The notes under the pieces were generated by a model. That model had not been told where the DNA came from, made no database searches, and saw only the letters and a list, made by a program, of their open reading frames with translations. A DNA stretch of 64,000 nt from Christiangramia portivictoriae DSM 23547. Lineage in GTDB: Bacteria; Bacteroidota; Bacteroidia; Flavobacteriales; Flavobacteriaceae. The stretch is taken from the NCBI RefSeq assembly GCF_000423045.1, contig NZ_AUHF01000008.1, forward strand, positions 186,001 to 250,000, read 5' to 3'. Of this stretch, positions 52,664-63,402 are shown in pieces (position 1 is the first letter of the stretch; every line of letters begins with the position of its first letter). Both the position numbers and the translations under genes were made by a program.

Positions 52664-53473
52664 TTAAAAATTCTCTAACCTTTTATCAATTTCCATCATG
52701 GAAGCCTCAGAGTCCTGAGCAAACTCTCCATCAGGATAATATTTATTATAGGAATTGTAAAATTCCCTGGCATTTTCAAGTCTTTCTTCCATCAATACTT
52801 CAAAACTATTGATCGCCAACTGGTACGCAGAGTCGTATCTATAGTAGTAAGCGGCCTCTCTGAATGGAGAGCCCGGATAGTCTGCAATGAAGTTATTGAA
52901 AGAAGCGATAGCCGCTTTGTAATACCTGGTTTTATGATACTGCTTCGCGATTTCATAAGCCTTTTTCTCCAGCTTTACTCGCAACTCCGTCGCATAATCG
53001 TTCGCTGAATCTACAAATTCACCTTCCGGGTACTTGTTCAGGTAAACCTGAAGTTCTTCGATCGCTTTTCTGGTGTCGGTTTGATCCAGGTTAAAGCGTG
53101 GTGAGCGATTATAATAGCTAACCGCAGCTTTGTACTCTGCCTCTTCTACCTTTTGACTGTTTGGATACAGCTGCACGAAACGTTCAAAGTTAAAGGGAGC
53201 ATTGTAATAATCCCCTAACTGGTAGTATGTATCACCGAGAATATAAACCAGTCGTTCTCCCTGAGGTTTACCCCGGTATTCCGGCTCTATCTGTTCCAAT
53301 AGCCGCAATGCTTTACGCAACTTTCCGTTATCATCTTCCTCTTTCCCCTGGGTATATAATTCCTCTGCTGCCGTATACTTAGGCGCAGTTTCCTCGTTTT
53401 TCAGCAAGGACTGATATTCACTGCAGGATACAGTGAGCAGCAAAAGACCTAGTGCGAGAATTCCTTTTTTCAT
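52664..53473 (-). CDS. bamD: Outer-membrane assembly lipoprotein BamD
   Basis: 269 aa from ATG 53473; an upstream in-frame start at 53503 would precede the signal peptide. The lipoprotein signal is MKKGILALGLLLLTVSCSEY with lipobox Cys. Five TPR-like helical repeats follow (YTQGKEEDDNGKLRKALRLLEQI, GDYYNAPFNFERFVQLYPNS, IEELQVYLNKYPEGEF, etc.). With BamA it inserts beta-barrel proteins in the outer membrane. It is the first gene of bamD-rpoZ-coaBC-porD-recN. A TATTTTTG -7 box lies at 53493-53500. Confidence 0.92.
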   Translation of the reverse strand: MKKGILALGLLLLTVSCSEYQSLLKNEETAPKYTAAEELYTQGKEEDDNGKLRKALRLLEQIEPEYRGKPQGERLVYILGDTYYQLGDYYNAPFNFERFVQLYPNSQKVEEAEYKAAVSYYNRSPRFNLDQTDTRKAIEELQVYLNKYPEGEFVDSANDYATELRVKLEKKAYEIAKQYHKTRYYKAAIASFNNFIADYPGSPFREAAYYYRYDSAYQLAINSFEVLMEERLENAREFYNSYNKYYPDGEFAQDSEASMMEIDKRLENF

Positions 53474-53492
53474 GATACGTAAAAACATCTGG

Positions 53493-53500
53493 CAAAAATA
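53493..53500 (-). promoter_or_regulatory. -7 box of the bamD operon
   Basis: TATTTTTG on the minus strand fits TAnnTTTG, 19 bases before the bamD ATG. The expected -33 TTTG is not clear. Confidence 0.4.
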
Positions 53501-53515
53501 CATTTTTTGTTAGTA

Positions 53516-53581
53516 TAAAAAAAACTTTCCTAAACTACTCAAATAACCCTGTTTATGGGCATTTATTGTATCAGGAAAGTC
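53516..53581 (-). terminator. Terminator after dapA
   Basis: On the minus strand GACTTTCCT pairs with AGGAAAGTT across a long loop that itself holds a small hairpin, and a T-run follows (53521-53515). It ends the DUF6913-dapA transcript. Confidence 0.6.
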
Positions 53582-53611
53582 TTTTAAAATTTATTTTTGT
53601 TGGCCTGGCAG

Positions 53612-54487
53612 CTAGAAATTCTTGACAAAGGCTGAAATCTTTGCGTAAAGTGCGTCACTAGCTTTTACCAAAGGCAGTCTCAGGTTGTTCTGAACCAGTT
53701 CTCTTTTATGAAGCATTGCCTTGATCCCGGCAGGATTTCCTTCAGCAAAGATCATATCTATAGATGGCGCTATGCGATAGTGTAACTTATAAGCTGCCTC
53801 AACTTTCCCAGCTAAGCCCAGACGCACCATTTCTGAAAACTCTTTAGGCAAGCCCTGTCCAATTACCGAGATCACTCCTTTCCCGCCAGCCAGGGTCATA
53901 GGTAACGTAATCATATCATCTCCTGAAATGACGAGGAAATCTTCCGGCACCAGTGAAATTAACTTCATCGCCTGTACTATATCTCCGGCAGCCTCTTTCA
54001 CTCCTATTACATTTTTAAAATCTCTGGCGATCCTGTTGATGGTTTCCGGCAGGATGTTACTCGCTGTTCTGCCAGGTACATTGTACAGAATAACTGGTAA
54101 TGGTGAAGCTTCAGCCACTGCTTTGAAGTGCTGGTAAATTCCTTCCTGGGTTGGTTTATTGTAAAATGGAGATACTGAAAGTATCGCATCAAAACCTTCC
54201 ACATCCTCGGTCATCAGCTCTTCTACCAGTCCGGCCGTATCATTGCTACCCATTCCCAGAACCAAAGGTAGTTTTCCCTGGTTAGCTTCCCTGATCACGG
54301 TCTTTACAAGTTCTTTCTCCTTTTTGCTAAGAGTTGCACTTTCTGCAGTGGTTCCCAGCACCACTAAATATTCGATGCCGTTCGCTATCTGGTCTTTTAC
54401 CAATGCTGAAAGAGCGTTTGTATCTACACTTAGATCATCTTTAAAAGGAGTAACCAGTGCTACTCCGGTTCCAATAAAAGCTTCCAT
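53612..54487 (-). CDS. dapA: 4-hydroxy-tetrahydrodipicolinate synthase
   Basis: 291 aa. The DapA motifs are [19 protein letters not shown] (46-54, the TTAE version of TTGE), [15 protein letters not shown], the catalytic YNVPGRT and the Schiff-base lysine in [10 protein letters not shown]. It condenses pyruvate and aspartate semialdehyde on the way to lysine and diaminopimelate. It is the biosynthetic paralog of the catabolic enzyme at 7915-8829. Two nucleotides separate it from DUF6913. Confidence 0.93.
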   Translation of the reverse strand: MEAFIGTGVALVTPFKDDLSVDTNALSALVKDQIANGIEYLVVLGTTAESATLSKKEKELVKTVIREANQGKLPLVLGMGSNDTAGLVEELMTEDVEGFDAILSVSPFYNKPTQEGIYQHFKAVAEASPLPVILYNVPGRTASNILPETINRIARDFKNVIGVKEAAGDIVQAMKLISLVPEDFLVISGDDMITLPMTLAGGKGVISVIGQGLPKEFSEMVRLGLAGKVEAAYKLHYRIAPSIDMIFAEGNPAGIKAMLHKRELVQNNLRLPLVKASDALYAKISAFVKNF

Positions 54488-54489
54488 TC

Positions 54490-54993
54490 CTATTTATTTT
54501 TTATAATTCTATAATATCTTATCAATTCAGCCTCAAATAGAGAAGCATCATTTTCACTAATTTCTATATCCAGGATCGAAAATGGATCTGGAGAATTTCC
54601 TATCAATAATGCTGCCTGTGATTTGGATGCAACATAATATGCTAACAAAGCCTCTTCTCCAGCAATAACGATCGCTAAGCCAAACTTATGTTCTAAGAGT
54701 GTCGCGAGCTCTTTATTGCTCACAGAACCATCAATCCCAATATCTTTCAGACCAATTTGCAACATATTCTTCGCCGTTTCAACTGAAGCACTTCCGCAGA
54801 TAATTATATGAAAATCCTGTTGCGGCACGCCCAGGTCAAGATACACCTCAGAGATGCTCCCGTAATCTTCCAAATGATCTTCAGCAATGACCAGTAATAC
54901 CCGGTTTGAATTTGCAGAGCCGACCTGCCTGTTCTCCTTCAGTATACCGATAGCTTTTTTAAGCTGAACAGATTTGATTTTATTCGTGATCAT
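54490..54993 (-). CDS. DUF6913-like protein of unknown function
   Basis: 167 aa. No signal peptide or membrane helix is visible. Alternating beta/alpha segments ([59 protein letters not shown]) suggest a Rossmann-like fold. I recall this protein next to dapA in other Flavobacteriia under the name DUF6913, but that is memory only. It is co-transcribed with dapA (2-nt gap). Function is unknown. Confidence 0.7.
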   Translation of the reverse strand: MITNKIKSVQLKKAIGILKENRQVGSANSNRVLLVIAEDHLEDYGSISEVYLDLGVPQQDFHIIICGSASVETAKNMLQIGLKDIGIDGSVSNKELATLLEHKFGLAIVIAGEEALLAYYVASKSQAALLIGNSPDPFSILDIEISENDASLFEAELIRYYRIIKNK

Positions 54994-55326
54994 TCCAAGG
55001 TTTCGGTCGGCAAATGTAAATAATTTCTATCAGCCTGCTATCTCTTCAGGTGGCTTCCGAAGTGAAGATTCCGCAGATTAAACAGCTTTGTTGAATTTGT
55101 GAAATTCCGGATCGGGACATCCCGCACACTGGAGCTGTTTCCGGATTTGAAAAAATCCTGGAAAAACAATTTCTTATGTATAAGATGCAATTCTAAAAAT
55201 TACAAAACACTATTGCCCGCAAATTGAAGAGAGGCATACTATCCACCGGGCCCACCATGGCTAAAGGCTCCTGCATTAATGCACTTATAAGTGTTTTTAT
55301 GTACCAACCTTGCCAGCTATTCTTGC
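54994..55326. other. Intergenic stretch without a recognisable gene
   Basis: A divergent gap between the DUF6913 gene and the 5'-nucleotidase operon. It contains a short CGGGA-CA-TCCCG palindrome near 55115 and two copies of TTCCGGAT, but no convincing gene or RNA. The promoter of the plus-strand operon lies at its right end. Confidence 0.5.
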
Positions 55327-55334
55327 TATATTTG
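55327..55334 (+). promoter_or_regulatory. -7 box of the split 5'-nucleotidase operon
   Basis: TATATTTG fits TAnnTTTG exactly, 19 bases before the ATG at 55354. A TTG lies 14 nt upstream, closer than the usual -33 spacing. Confidence 0.45.
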
Positions 55335-55353
55335 AAAAGTAATTGTGACTGAA

Positions 55354-56109
55354 ATGAAAAAACTTACCAAGATCTTTTTAGCTGCTACCATCGTGATGAT
55401 TTCCTGTAAATCTGAATACAGGCAGCTGGAGCAGGTAGAGGGAAAAAGGATCGCTGTAGACAATAGTGTCCAGGAAGATCCTAAAATTGCTGAATTTATA
55501 GCGCCATACAAACAGCACCTGAATGAAACCCTTGATTCACCACTGAGCTACAATCCCAGTTTTCTCAGCAAAAGTGATGGAGACCTGAATACTGCCATTG
55601 GCAACCTTATGGCAGATGCCCTGATGGAACAAGTGAATCCAGTCTTTCAAAAAAATACCGGAAATAGCATCGACATGGTGCTGCTTAATCATGGTGGAAT
55701 CCGGGCAGAAATCCCCGTGGGAAATGTGAGTACCAGGACGGCATACCAGATCATGCCTTTTGAAAATGAAGTAGTGATTGCTGAATTGAAAGGTGAGAAA
55801 ATAATGGAAATGATGGATTACCTCAGTAAGGCAAAAACTGCGCACCCGGTGAGTGGCGTTCAGATCATTGCAGATGGAAGCTACCTTATAAAAAACTTTA
55901 CGATCCAGGGACAGCAGGTTTCCAAAGACAGCACCTATTTTGTAGCGACCTCAGATTACCTGGTGGGCGGTGGTGATAACATGAAATTCTTTGCCAACCC
56001 TGTAAGTCTACAGTCCAGTGAATACAAGATCAGGAATGTGATGATAGACTATTTTAAAAAGACCGACACCATTAGAAGCGTGATCGATGATCGATATATA
56101 AGACAGTAA
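55354..56109 (+). CDS. 5'-nucleotidase C-terminal-domain lipoprotein
   Basis: 251 aa from ATG 55354 (an in-frame GTG at 55345 is less likely). The lipoprotein signal is MKKLTKIFLAATIVMISCK. The rest is the UshA-type C-terminal substrate-binding domain: GNLMADALMEQ, VLLNHGGIRAEIPVGNV, MPFENEVVIAELKG, SGVQI and TSDYLVGGGDNM, with the family's aromatic nucleoside-binding positions. The metallophosphatase half is encoded by the next gene 2 nt downstream, so the two probably act as one split 5'-nucleotidase at the cell envelope. Confidence 0.9.
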   Translation: MKKLTKIFLAATIVMISCKSEYRQLEQVEGKRIAVDNSVQEDPKIAEFIAPYKQHLNETLDSPLSYNPSFLSKSDGDLNTAIGNLMADALMEQVNPVFQKNTGNSIDMVLLNHGGIRAEIPVGNVSTRTAYQIMPFENEVVIAELKGEKIMEMMDYLSKAKTAHPVSGVQIIADGSYLIKNFTIQGQQVSKDSTYFVATSDYLVGGGDNMKFFANPVSLQSSEYKIRNVMIDYFKKTDTIRSVIDDRYIRQ

Positions 56110-56111
56110 TT

Positions 56112-57017
56112 ATGAAGAGAAGAGATTTTATTCAAAATACGGCAGCCGCTACCGCAATGCTAAGCCTTGGCGGACTATCAGCTTTATCATTTAAACCTGA
56201 AAGACAACAGATCACGATCCTGCACACAAACGATGTACATAGTCATATTGAAGCTTTCGGTCCAGATGCGGGTAGAAATGCAAATCTGGGAGGAGTTGCC
56301 AGAAGAGCGAGCCTCGTGGAAAAAATTCGCCGGGAAAATCCTAATACCTTGTTACTGGATGCTGGAGATATTTTCCAGGGAACGCCTTATTTCAATTTCT
56401 ATGGGGGCGAACTTGAATTCAAGCTCATGAGCATGCTTAAGTATGATGCAGCAACTCTGGGCAATCATGACTTCGATAATGGTATCGACGGACTCTTCGC
56501 CCAGCTGCCACACGCAAAATTTCCTTTCGTAATTTCAAATTACGACTTTAGTAATACTATTATGGATGGAAAAACCGATAAGTATCGCACTTTTGTAAAA
56601 GACGGTATCAAGATTGGTGTTTTTGGCGTTGGGATCGAATTGCAGGGACTGGTAAGCAAGAAACTTTATAAGGAAACGGAATATTTAGACCCTATTGAGA
56701 TGGCTACCGATATGAGTCGTATTCTAAAGGAAGAAGAAAACTGCGATCTGGTGATTTGTTTGTCACACCTGGGATATAGCTATTCATCTCAAAAAACGGG
56801 CGATCTAAAACTGGCGAGAGCTACCGAAAATATTGATCTGATTATTGGAGGCCACACCCATACATTTCTTGACAAACCAACGGTGGAAACCAATAAGGCT
56901 GGAAACCCGGTGCTGGTAAACCAGGTTGGTTGCTATGGCGTCTACCTGGGCAGGGTTGATTTCTTCTTTCAAAATGGAAAAAAATTCTCTGCAGACGGTG
57001 CGAAAATTTCGGTTTAA
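56112..57017 (+). CDS. 5'-nucleotidase metallophosphatase domain, Tat-type signal
   Basis: 301 aa. The N-terminus MKRRDFIQNTAAATAMLSLGG has a twin-arginine signal. The calcineurin-like metal motifs are ILHTNDVHSHIE (D and H), DAGDIFQGTPYF (GDxxQG), LGNHDFDNG (GNHD), CLSHLGYS and GGHTHTFL (GHTH), all intact. It should hydrolyse nucleotides or similar phosphates in the periplasm together with the lipoprotein encoded just upstream. In UshA the two halves are one chain in the opposite order. Confidence 0.92.
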   Translation: MKRRDFIQNTAAATAMLSLGGLSALSFKPERQQITILHTNDVHSHIEAFGPDAGRNANLGGVARRASLVEKIRRENPNTLLLDAGDIFQGTPYFNFYGGELEFKLMSMLKYDAATLGNHDFDNGIDGLFAQLPHAKFPFVISNYDFSNTIMDGKTDKYRTFVKDGIKIGVFGVGIELQGLVSKKLYKETEYLDPIEMATDMSRILKEEENCDLVICLSHLGYSYSSQKTGDLKLARATENIDLIIGGHTHTFLDKPTVETNKAGNPVLVNQVGCYGVYLGRVDFFFQNGKKFSADGAKISV

Positions 57018-57689
57018 TTATTTTATCGGGAAATCGAAATACTGATAGGGAAAAGGTTCAGCATTCAGAGTATAATGCCACCATTCTTCAGAATAACTTC
57101 GGAAGCCATTTCGAAGCATGACTGTTCGCAACGTTTCCCTGTTCGATTTTTGTTCTGAAGTCACCGAAGCAGAACGATGATGAGAAATTTCTCCGAAAAA
57201 ATCATAAGCTCCACCCATATCCAATTCCTCACAGGTTTCTACATTAACCAAGGTAAGATCTACAGTCCCACCCCTGGAATGTCCTGACTTTGAGGCAATA
57301 TACCCCAGTTCAAAGAGCCTGCTTTTATCAATGTTTGGGTAAAATTCACGCTTAGCCAGCGTATCTGCCGGTTTTCGAGCCCAGACTACAAACTCATTAA
57401 CAGCAGATTGTGGGCGATAACCATCGAAAACTTTCAGCATCAAATCCTGCTGAATAAGCTCTTTCTGCACGTTTTTCAAGGCTTCTGCCGCTTTTTTTGT
57501 GAGAACAATCTGTGCCGATTCATATCCGAGAACAGGTCTTCCTGTAAAATTATGATTTCCGGCATAGCGAACTTCTTCTATCACAAAAGGCAGTACGTTT
57601 TTGAGATACACAAAATCTTCAGGAATGGATTGTGCTTTCGAGATGAAACCAATTTGTAGACATACCAGTATTAAGAAAATTTTTCTCAC
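57018..57689 (-). CDS. M15-family D-alanyl-D-alanine dipeptidase (VanX-like)
   Basis: 223 aa. The signal peptide is MRKIFLILVCLQIGFISKA. The zinc ligands and base are H and D in SGHSRGGTVDLTL, then E and H in EEWWHYTL, with DGYRP upstream. It cleaves D-Ala-D-Ala dipeptides, probably for cell-wall turnover in the periplasm, and need not mean glycopeptide resistance. It lies 6 nt downstream of ligA and ends next to the convergent nucleotidase stop. Confidence 0.9.
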   Translation of the reverse strand: MRKIFLILVCLQIGFISKAQSIPEDFVYLKNVLPFVIEEVRYAGNHNFTGRPVLGYESAQIVLTKKAAEALKNVQKELIQQDLMLKVFDGYRPQSAVNEFVVWARKPADTLAKREFYPNIDKSRLFELGYIASKSGHSRGGTVDLTLVNVETCEELDMGGAYDFFGEISHHRSASVTSEQKSNRETLRTVMLRNGFRSYSEEWWHYTLNAEPFPYQYFDFPIK

Positions 57690-57695
57690 AACTTT

Positions 57696-59696
<2,001 letters not shown>

Positions 59697-59705
59697 TTAT
59701 CTGTC

Positions 59706-60374
59706 TTATTCGGAAATATTTAAATTCTCCTTCTCGAATTTCAACTGAAAATTTCTTTTTTCATGTTCAAAATTCAGTACAAAATCTGAAGGATTTGCCT
59801 GGTCATTTGTTGGAAACCATTCTTTGTTTGCACTATTTACCACAATCAGTAAACCTGAATCTTCACCAATCGCGCAAAAATGTTCGTAGTCTCCATCATA
59901 TTTATGAAGATCGACCTCTACATTCAATGGTTTGAAAATTTCTTTGATGTTTCTGGTCGCCAATCCTATTTCTGCGATTCCTATGACACTTTCAGCAGAA
60001 AATACACCAAGTTCGGGTTTTCTAAAATTCCTGCGAGAGATGAATTCCACAATATTGCGATCCTTATCATAGAAATAAACCGACTTCGCGTTCCAGTTAC
60101 TGAAGTCGATGATATACTGGTCGTTATATTGTAGAACCGGGACAATCGTTTGCAACCAGTTCAATGCCTCCTGTTCCTGTTCATCGGGAATATGAAAAGC
60201 AAAATGTGTTGGTTCATACTGCTCCCTGTATTCGAATCTTAAGATTGAAAATCCGCATTGTATCTCGAAATGATCTTCTTCATAACAGATAATTTCCATT
60301 CCCAGTAAATCTTTGTAAAAGGAATACTGCCGAGGTATATCTGAAGTATACAGACAAAGTTTATGAATCTTCAT
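59706..60374 (-). CDS. VOC-family (glyoxalase/dioxygenase fold) protein
   Basis: 222 aa with one paired beta-alpha-beta module visible at the start (HKLCLYTSDIPRQYSFYKDLLGMEI) and a probable second half after residue 120. No known catalytic pattern is clear, and metal-binding His/Glu are incomplete by eye. Substrate and activity cannot be named. It starts 1 nt after the LOG gene and lies 12 nt before ligA, so it is co-transcribed with them. Confidence 0.8.
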   Translation of the reverse strand: MKIHKLCLYTSDIPRQYSFYKDLLGMEIICYEEDHFEIQCGFSILRFEYREQYEPTHFAFHIPDEQEQEALNWLQTIVPVLQYNDQYIIDFSNWNAKSVYFYDKDRNIVEFISRRNFRKPELGVFSAESVIGIAEIGLATRNIKEIFKPLNVEVDLHKYDGDYEHFCAIGEDSGLLIVVNSANKEWFPTNDQANPSDFVLNFEHEKRNFQLKFEKENLNISE

Positions 60375-60375
60375 A

Positions 60376-60978
60376 TCAGGGCTGGTTTTTATTCATCCAT
60401 TTGGGAACCGGCCTGGGCTTAAAGCCATGCATCTGGCTCAGCAATTCTTCAATGTTATCGGCCACAAGCAGGATCTCAAGATTATCTTCCTTTAGAAAAC
60501 CTTTTTCTGTCATTGTTTTGAGCATCCTCAAAAGATCATCATAAAAACCGTTGATGTTAAGTAAACCAACAGGTTTTCGATGCAAACCAAGCTGAGCCCA
60601 GGTCACGATCTCGAACAGCTCTTCAAAAGTCCCAAAACCTCCGGGTAGCGTGATAAAAGCATCACTGAGTTCATTTATGCTTAGTTTGCGTTCGTGCATA
60701 TCTGCAGTAGTGATAAGCCTGTCCAGCCCTTTGTGCACTACTTCTTTCGTCTTTAAAAACTCCGGAATAACCCCGGTGGCAAAACCACCATTTTGCATGA
60801 TCCCTTCTGCAACCTGTCCCATGAGACCAAGCTTACTACCGCCATAAACCAGCCGGATATCTCGCCTGGCAAGCTCTTCACCCAGTTTAAAAGCTGTTTG
60901 AAAAATTTGAGGATCTACTCCATCGCTACTGGCACAGAAGACTGCCACGTTCTCTATAATGTTATAATGCTCCTTCAT
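60376..60978 (-). CDS. LOG-family (TIGR00730) phosphoribohydrolase
   Basis: 200 aa from ATG 60978. An in-frame start at 61014 is less likely because it lies deep in prmC. The Rossmann-like fold carries the signature LVYGGSKLGLMGQVAEG and PGGFGTFEELFE, as in cytokinin riboside 5'-monophosphate phosphoribohydrolases (LOG). In bacteria these may detoxify nucleotides; activity here is not shown. It overlaps prmC by 17 nt. Confidence 0.9.
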   Translation of the reverse strand: MKEHYNIIENVAVFCASSDGVDPQIFQTAFKLGEELARRDIRLVYGGSKLGLMGQVAEGIMQNGGFATGVIPEFLKTKEVVHKGLDRLITTADMHERKLSINELSDAFITLPGGFGTFEELFEIVTWAQLGLHRKPVGLLNINGFYDDLLRMLKTMTEKGFLKEDNLEILLVADNIEELLSQMHGFKPRPVPKWMNKNQP

Positions 60979-61825
60979 TCTTTTTAATTGCTCTAAGCAT
61001 TCGATCGTTACCAAAAATATCCTTTTTTAAACCTGCTTCAAAACCAAATCTCCTTACGATTTCCAGAGTTTCTGCGCCCAGATACTGGTTAATCTCAAAA
61101 TACAAACTTCCGCCAACTTTCAGGTTTTTAGCTGCCAGTTCGCTAATCTTGCGATGGAAAATAAGTGGGTCTTTATCATCCACATACAACGCCAGCGCAG
61201 GTTCATGATTAAGTACGTTTGCGTGCATCTCTTTTTTTTCCAGATTGCGCACATAGGGCGGGTTGGAAACTATCACGTCAAATTCCTGCTCCAGATCTTT
61301 CGTTTCCAGAATATCCTTCAGTTGAAAATTAACCCCTAAATTGTTAAATTTAGCATTGAATTCAGCAATTTTTAAAGCTTCTGCTGAAACGTCCCAGGAA
61401 TGCACTTCCGCAGAACTTAAATTTTTTGCCAGGCTTATTGGGATACAGCCGCTGCCGGATCCAATATCCAGAATCCTGATGAGTTTTTCTTCGGAAGAAA
61501 AGTCCTCAAGAATCCATGATACCAGTTCTTCAGTCTCTGGCCTGGGAATCAGCACTTCTTTGCTTACTTTGAAAGTTAATCCAAAGAACTCTGATCTCTC
61601 CAAAATGTGTTGAATGGGTTCATGAATTTTTAGCCTGTCCAGGGCATCCTGAAATTGATTCCTCTGCTCTTCTAAAATTTCACACTCAGGTTCAAGTGCC
61701 AGTTCCAGCCTGGATTTTCCCAGGAATTGCTGCGTCAGCATAAAGTAGAAAGATTGCACTTCAGTATCCGGATAGAAATCTGAAAGTTCTTCAAAAAATA
61801 CTTTTTTAAAATTCGCTAACTGCAT
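60962..61825 (-). CDS. prmC: Release-factor glutamine methyltransferase
   Basis: 287 aa. Helical N-terminal domain, then the SAM motif ILDIGSGSGCIPI (about 119-131) and the catalytic NPPY motif SNPPYVRNLE. VLIPRPETEELV precedes, as in HemK/PrmC. It methylates the GGQ glutamine of peptide release factors. It lies 13 nt after the GNAT gene and overlaps the LOG gene. Confidence 0.95.
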   Translation of the reverse strand: MQLANFKKVFFEELSDFYPDTEVQSFYFMLTQQFLGKSRLELALEPECEILEEQRNQFQDALDRLKIHEPIQHILERSEFFGLTFKVSKEVLIPRPETEELVSWILEDFSSEEKLIRILDIGSGSGCIPISLAKNLSSAEVHSWDVSAEALKIAEFNAKFNNLGVNFQLKDILETKDLEQEFDVIVSNPPYVRNLEKKEMHANVLNHEPALALYVDDKDPLIFHRKISELAAKNLKVGGSLYFEINQYLGAETLEIVRRFGFEAGLKKDIFGNDRMLRAIKKNEGAL

Positions 61826-61838
61826 TGGTGTTTCAGTT

Positions 61839-62324
61839 TTACAGATCTTTAAGCATATAAACCGTGCAGTTGTAGTGACCGGTATCCCCTACCGGCTCTT
61901 CTACCGTTTCAAATCCAGTACGATGATATAATTTCCGGGCATTTTCCATATAGGGAAGTGTTTCAATATAGCATTTCTCAAAAGATTGCTGTCGCCCAAA
62001 ATCCAAACAGGTATTGATCATTTTCGTCCCAATTCCTCTGCCTCGCGCTTCGGGCAGAAAATACATCTTTTGGAGTTCGCATATTGGTTCTTCCGTTCCT
62101 CTCAAAGCTGCGATCCCGGCGCCGCCAATCACTTTACCGTTCTCCACTACCACGAAATATGCTTTGGACTCTCCTGCATACTCTGCAGTCATATCTTCCA
62201 AAGCTTTATCCTCGTAGGCCGTTCCAACTTTAGGAACTCCCATTTCCACCAAGACGCTTTGAATTAAATGTTTAACCTGCTGATTATCTTCGGCTTTGAT
62301 TTCCCGAATTTTCCATGTATCCAT
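61839..62324 (-). CDS. GNAT-family N-acetyltransferase
   Basis: 161 aa single GNAT domain. The acetyl-CoA motif is ARGRGIGTKMINTCLDF, with VIGGAGIAAL before it and YIETLPYMENARKLYHRTGFE after. The substrate is unknown. It is the first gene of the minus-strand operon leading to prmC and ligA, and its start is only 28 nt from the divergent ribD start. Confidence 0.88.
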   Translation of the reverse strand: MDTWKIREIKAEDNQQVKHLIQSVLVEMGVPKVGTAYEDKALEDMTAEYAGESKAYFVVVENGKVIGGAGIAALRGTEEPICELQKMYFLPEARGRGIGTKMINTCLDFGRQQSFEKCYIETLPYMENARKLYHRTGFETVEEPVGDTGHYNCTVYMLKDL

Positions 62325-62340
62325 TCTGCCTAATTAATTC

Positions 62341-62348
62341 TATTTTTG
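62341..62348 (+). promoter_or_regulatory. -7 box of ribD
   Basis: TATTTTTG fits TAnnTTTG exactly and ends 4 nt before the GTG start of ribD. The mRNA should be leaderless or nearly so. No strong -33 box is visible. Confidence 0.45.
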
Positions 62349-62352
62349 TGCT

Positions 62353-63402
62353 GTGAATATACACGAAAAATACATTAAACGCTGTATAGAACTGGCTGAA
62401 AACGGGCTTGGAAACACCTATCCCAATCCTCTGGTGGGCAGCGTCATTGTTCATGATAACAGGATCATTGGCGAAGGCTGGCATCAAAAAGCCGGCGAAG
62501 CTCATGCTGAAGTGAATGCGATCAATTCAGTTAAGGATCAACAGCTTTTAAAAGAAGCCACCATCTATGTTAGTTTGGAGCCTTGCAGCCATTTTGGAAA
62601 GACCCCTCCATGCAGTGATCTCATTATTGATAAAGGAATTCCCAGGGTAGTAATTGGCACGATGGACCCATTTGCAAAAGTCGCTGGCCGCGGAATTAAA
62701 AAATTACTGGAGGCTGGAAAAGAAGTTCAGGTTGGAATTCTTGAAGAGCAGTGTACCGCTTTGAACAGGCGTTTTTTCTCGTTTCACAGAAAGAAAAGAC
62801 CTTATATCATTTTAAAATGGGCCCAGACCCGGGACCTTTTTCTTGCTCCAAAAACTAAAGGTACCAATAGACCGGTCTGGATTTCCAATCGCTATAGCAA
62901 ACAGCTGGTTCATAAATGGCGCAGTGAAGAAGCTGGTATCCTGGTTGGAACGGGAACGGCCCTCGCAGATAATCCCCGACTGGATATTAGAAACTGGACT
63001 GGAAATGCACCCGTAAGGCTAGTGATCGACAGGGAAATTAAACTTTCCAAAGAGCTCGCGCTATTCGATCGTACAATCAAAACCATCGTTCTAAACAAAC
63101 AATTGAACGATAAGGAACATTTAAATCTCCAATACCAGAAGATTGAATTTTCAGAAAATATTGCCGGAGAAATTTGCAGAATTTGCCATGAACAGGAAAT
63201 CCAATCACTTATCATTGAGGGTGGCGAGAATATTTTACAGCAGTTCATATCTTCAAATCTCTGGGATGAGGCACGGGTATTTACAGGTGACAACCGCTTC
63301 GGTAATGGTGTTAAAGCGCCGGTTTTAGATTTACAACCTGTTTCTACTCGCCAAATTGAGACAGATCTTTTAGAAACTTTCAGAAATAAACATCATGATT
63401 AA
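62353..63402 (+). CDS. ribD: Bifunctional riboflavin deaminase/reductase
   Basis: 349 aa from GTG 62353, fixed by the conserved N-terminus MNIHEKYIKRCIELAENGLGN-type start of the deaminase domain. The zinc site is HAEVNAI with PCSHFGKTPPC. The C-terminal reductase domain (about 150-349) has KWAQTRDLF, GILVGTGTALADNP and IIEGGENIL. It deaminates and reduces the pyrimidine intermediate of riboflavin synthesis. It is divergent from the GNAT gene and overlaps the HAD gene start (ATGATTAA). Confidence 0.94.
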   Translation: MNIHEKYIKRCIELAENGLGNTYPNPLVGSVIVHDNRIIGEGWHQKAGEAHAEVNAINSVKDQQLLKEATIYVSLEPCSHFGKTPPCSDLIIDKGIPRVVIGTMDPFAKVAGRGIKKLLEAGKEVQVGILEEQCTALNRRFFSFHRKKRPYIILKWAQTRDLFLAPKTKGTNRPVWISNRYSKQLVHKWRSEEAGILVGTGTALADNPRLDIRNWTGNAPVRLVIDREIKLSKELALFDRTIKTIVLNKQLNDKEHLNLQYQKIEFSENIAGEICRICHEQEIQSLIIEGGENILQQFISSNLWDEARVFTGDNRFGNGVKAPVLDLQPVSTRQIETDLLETFRNKHHD

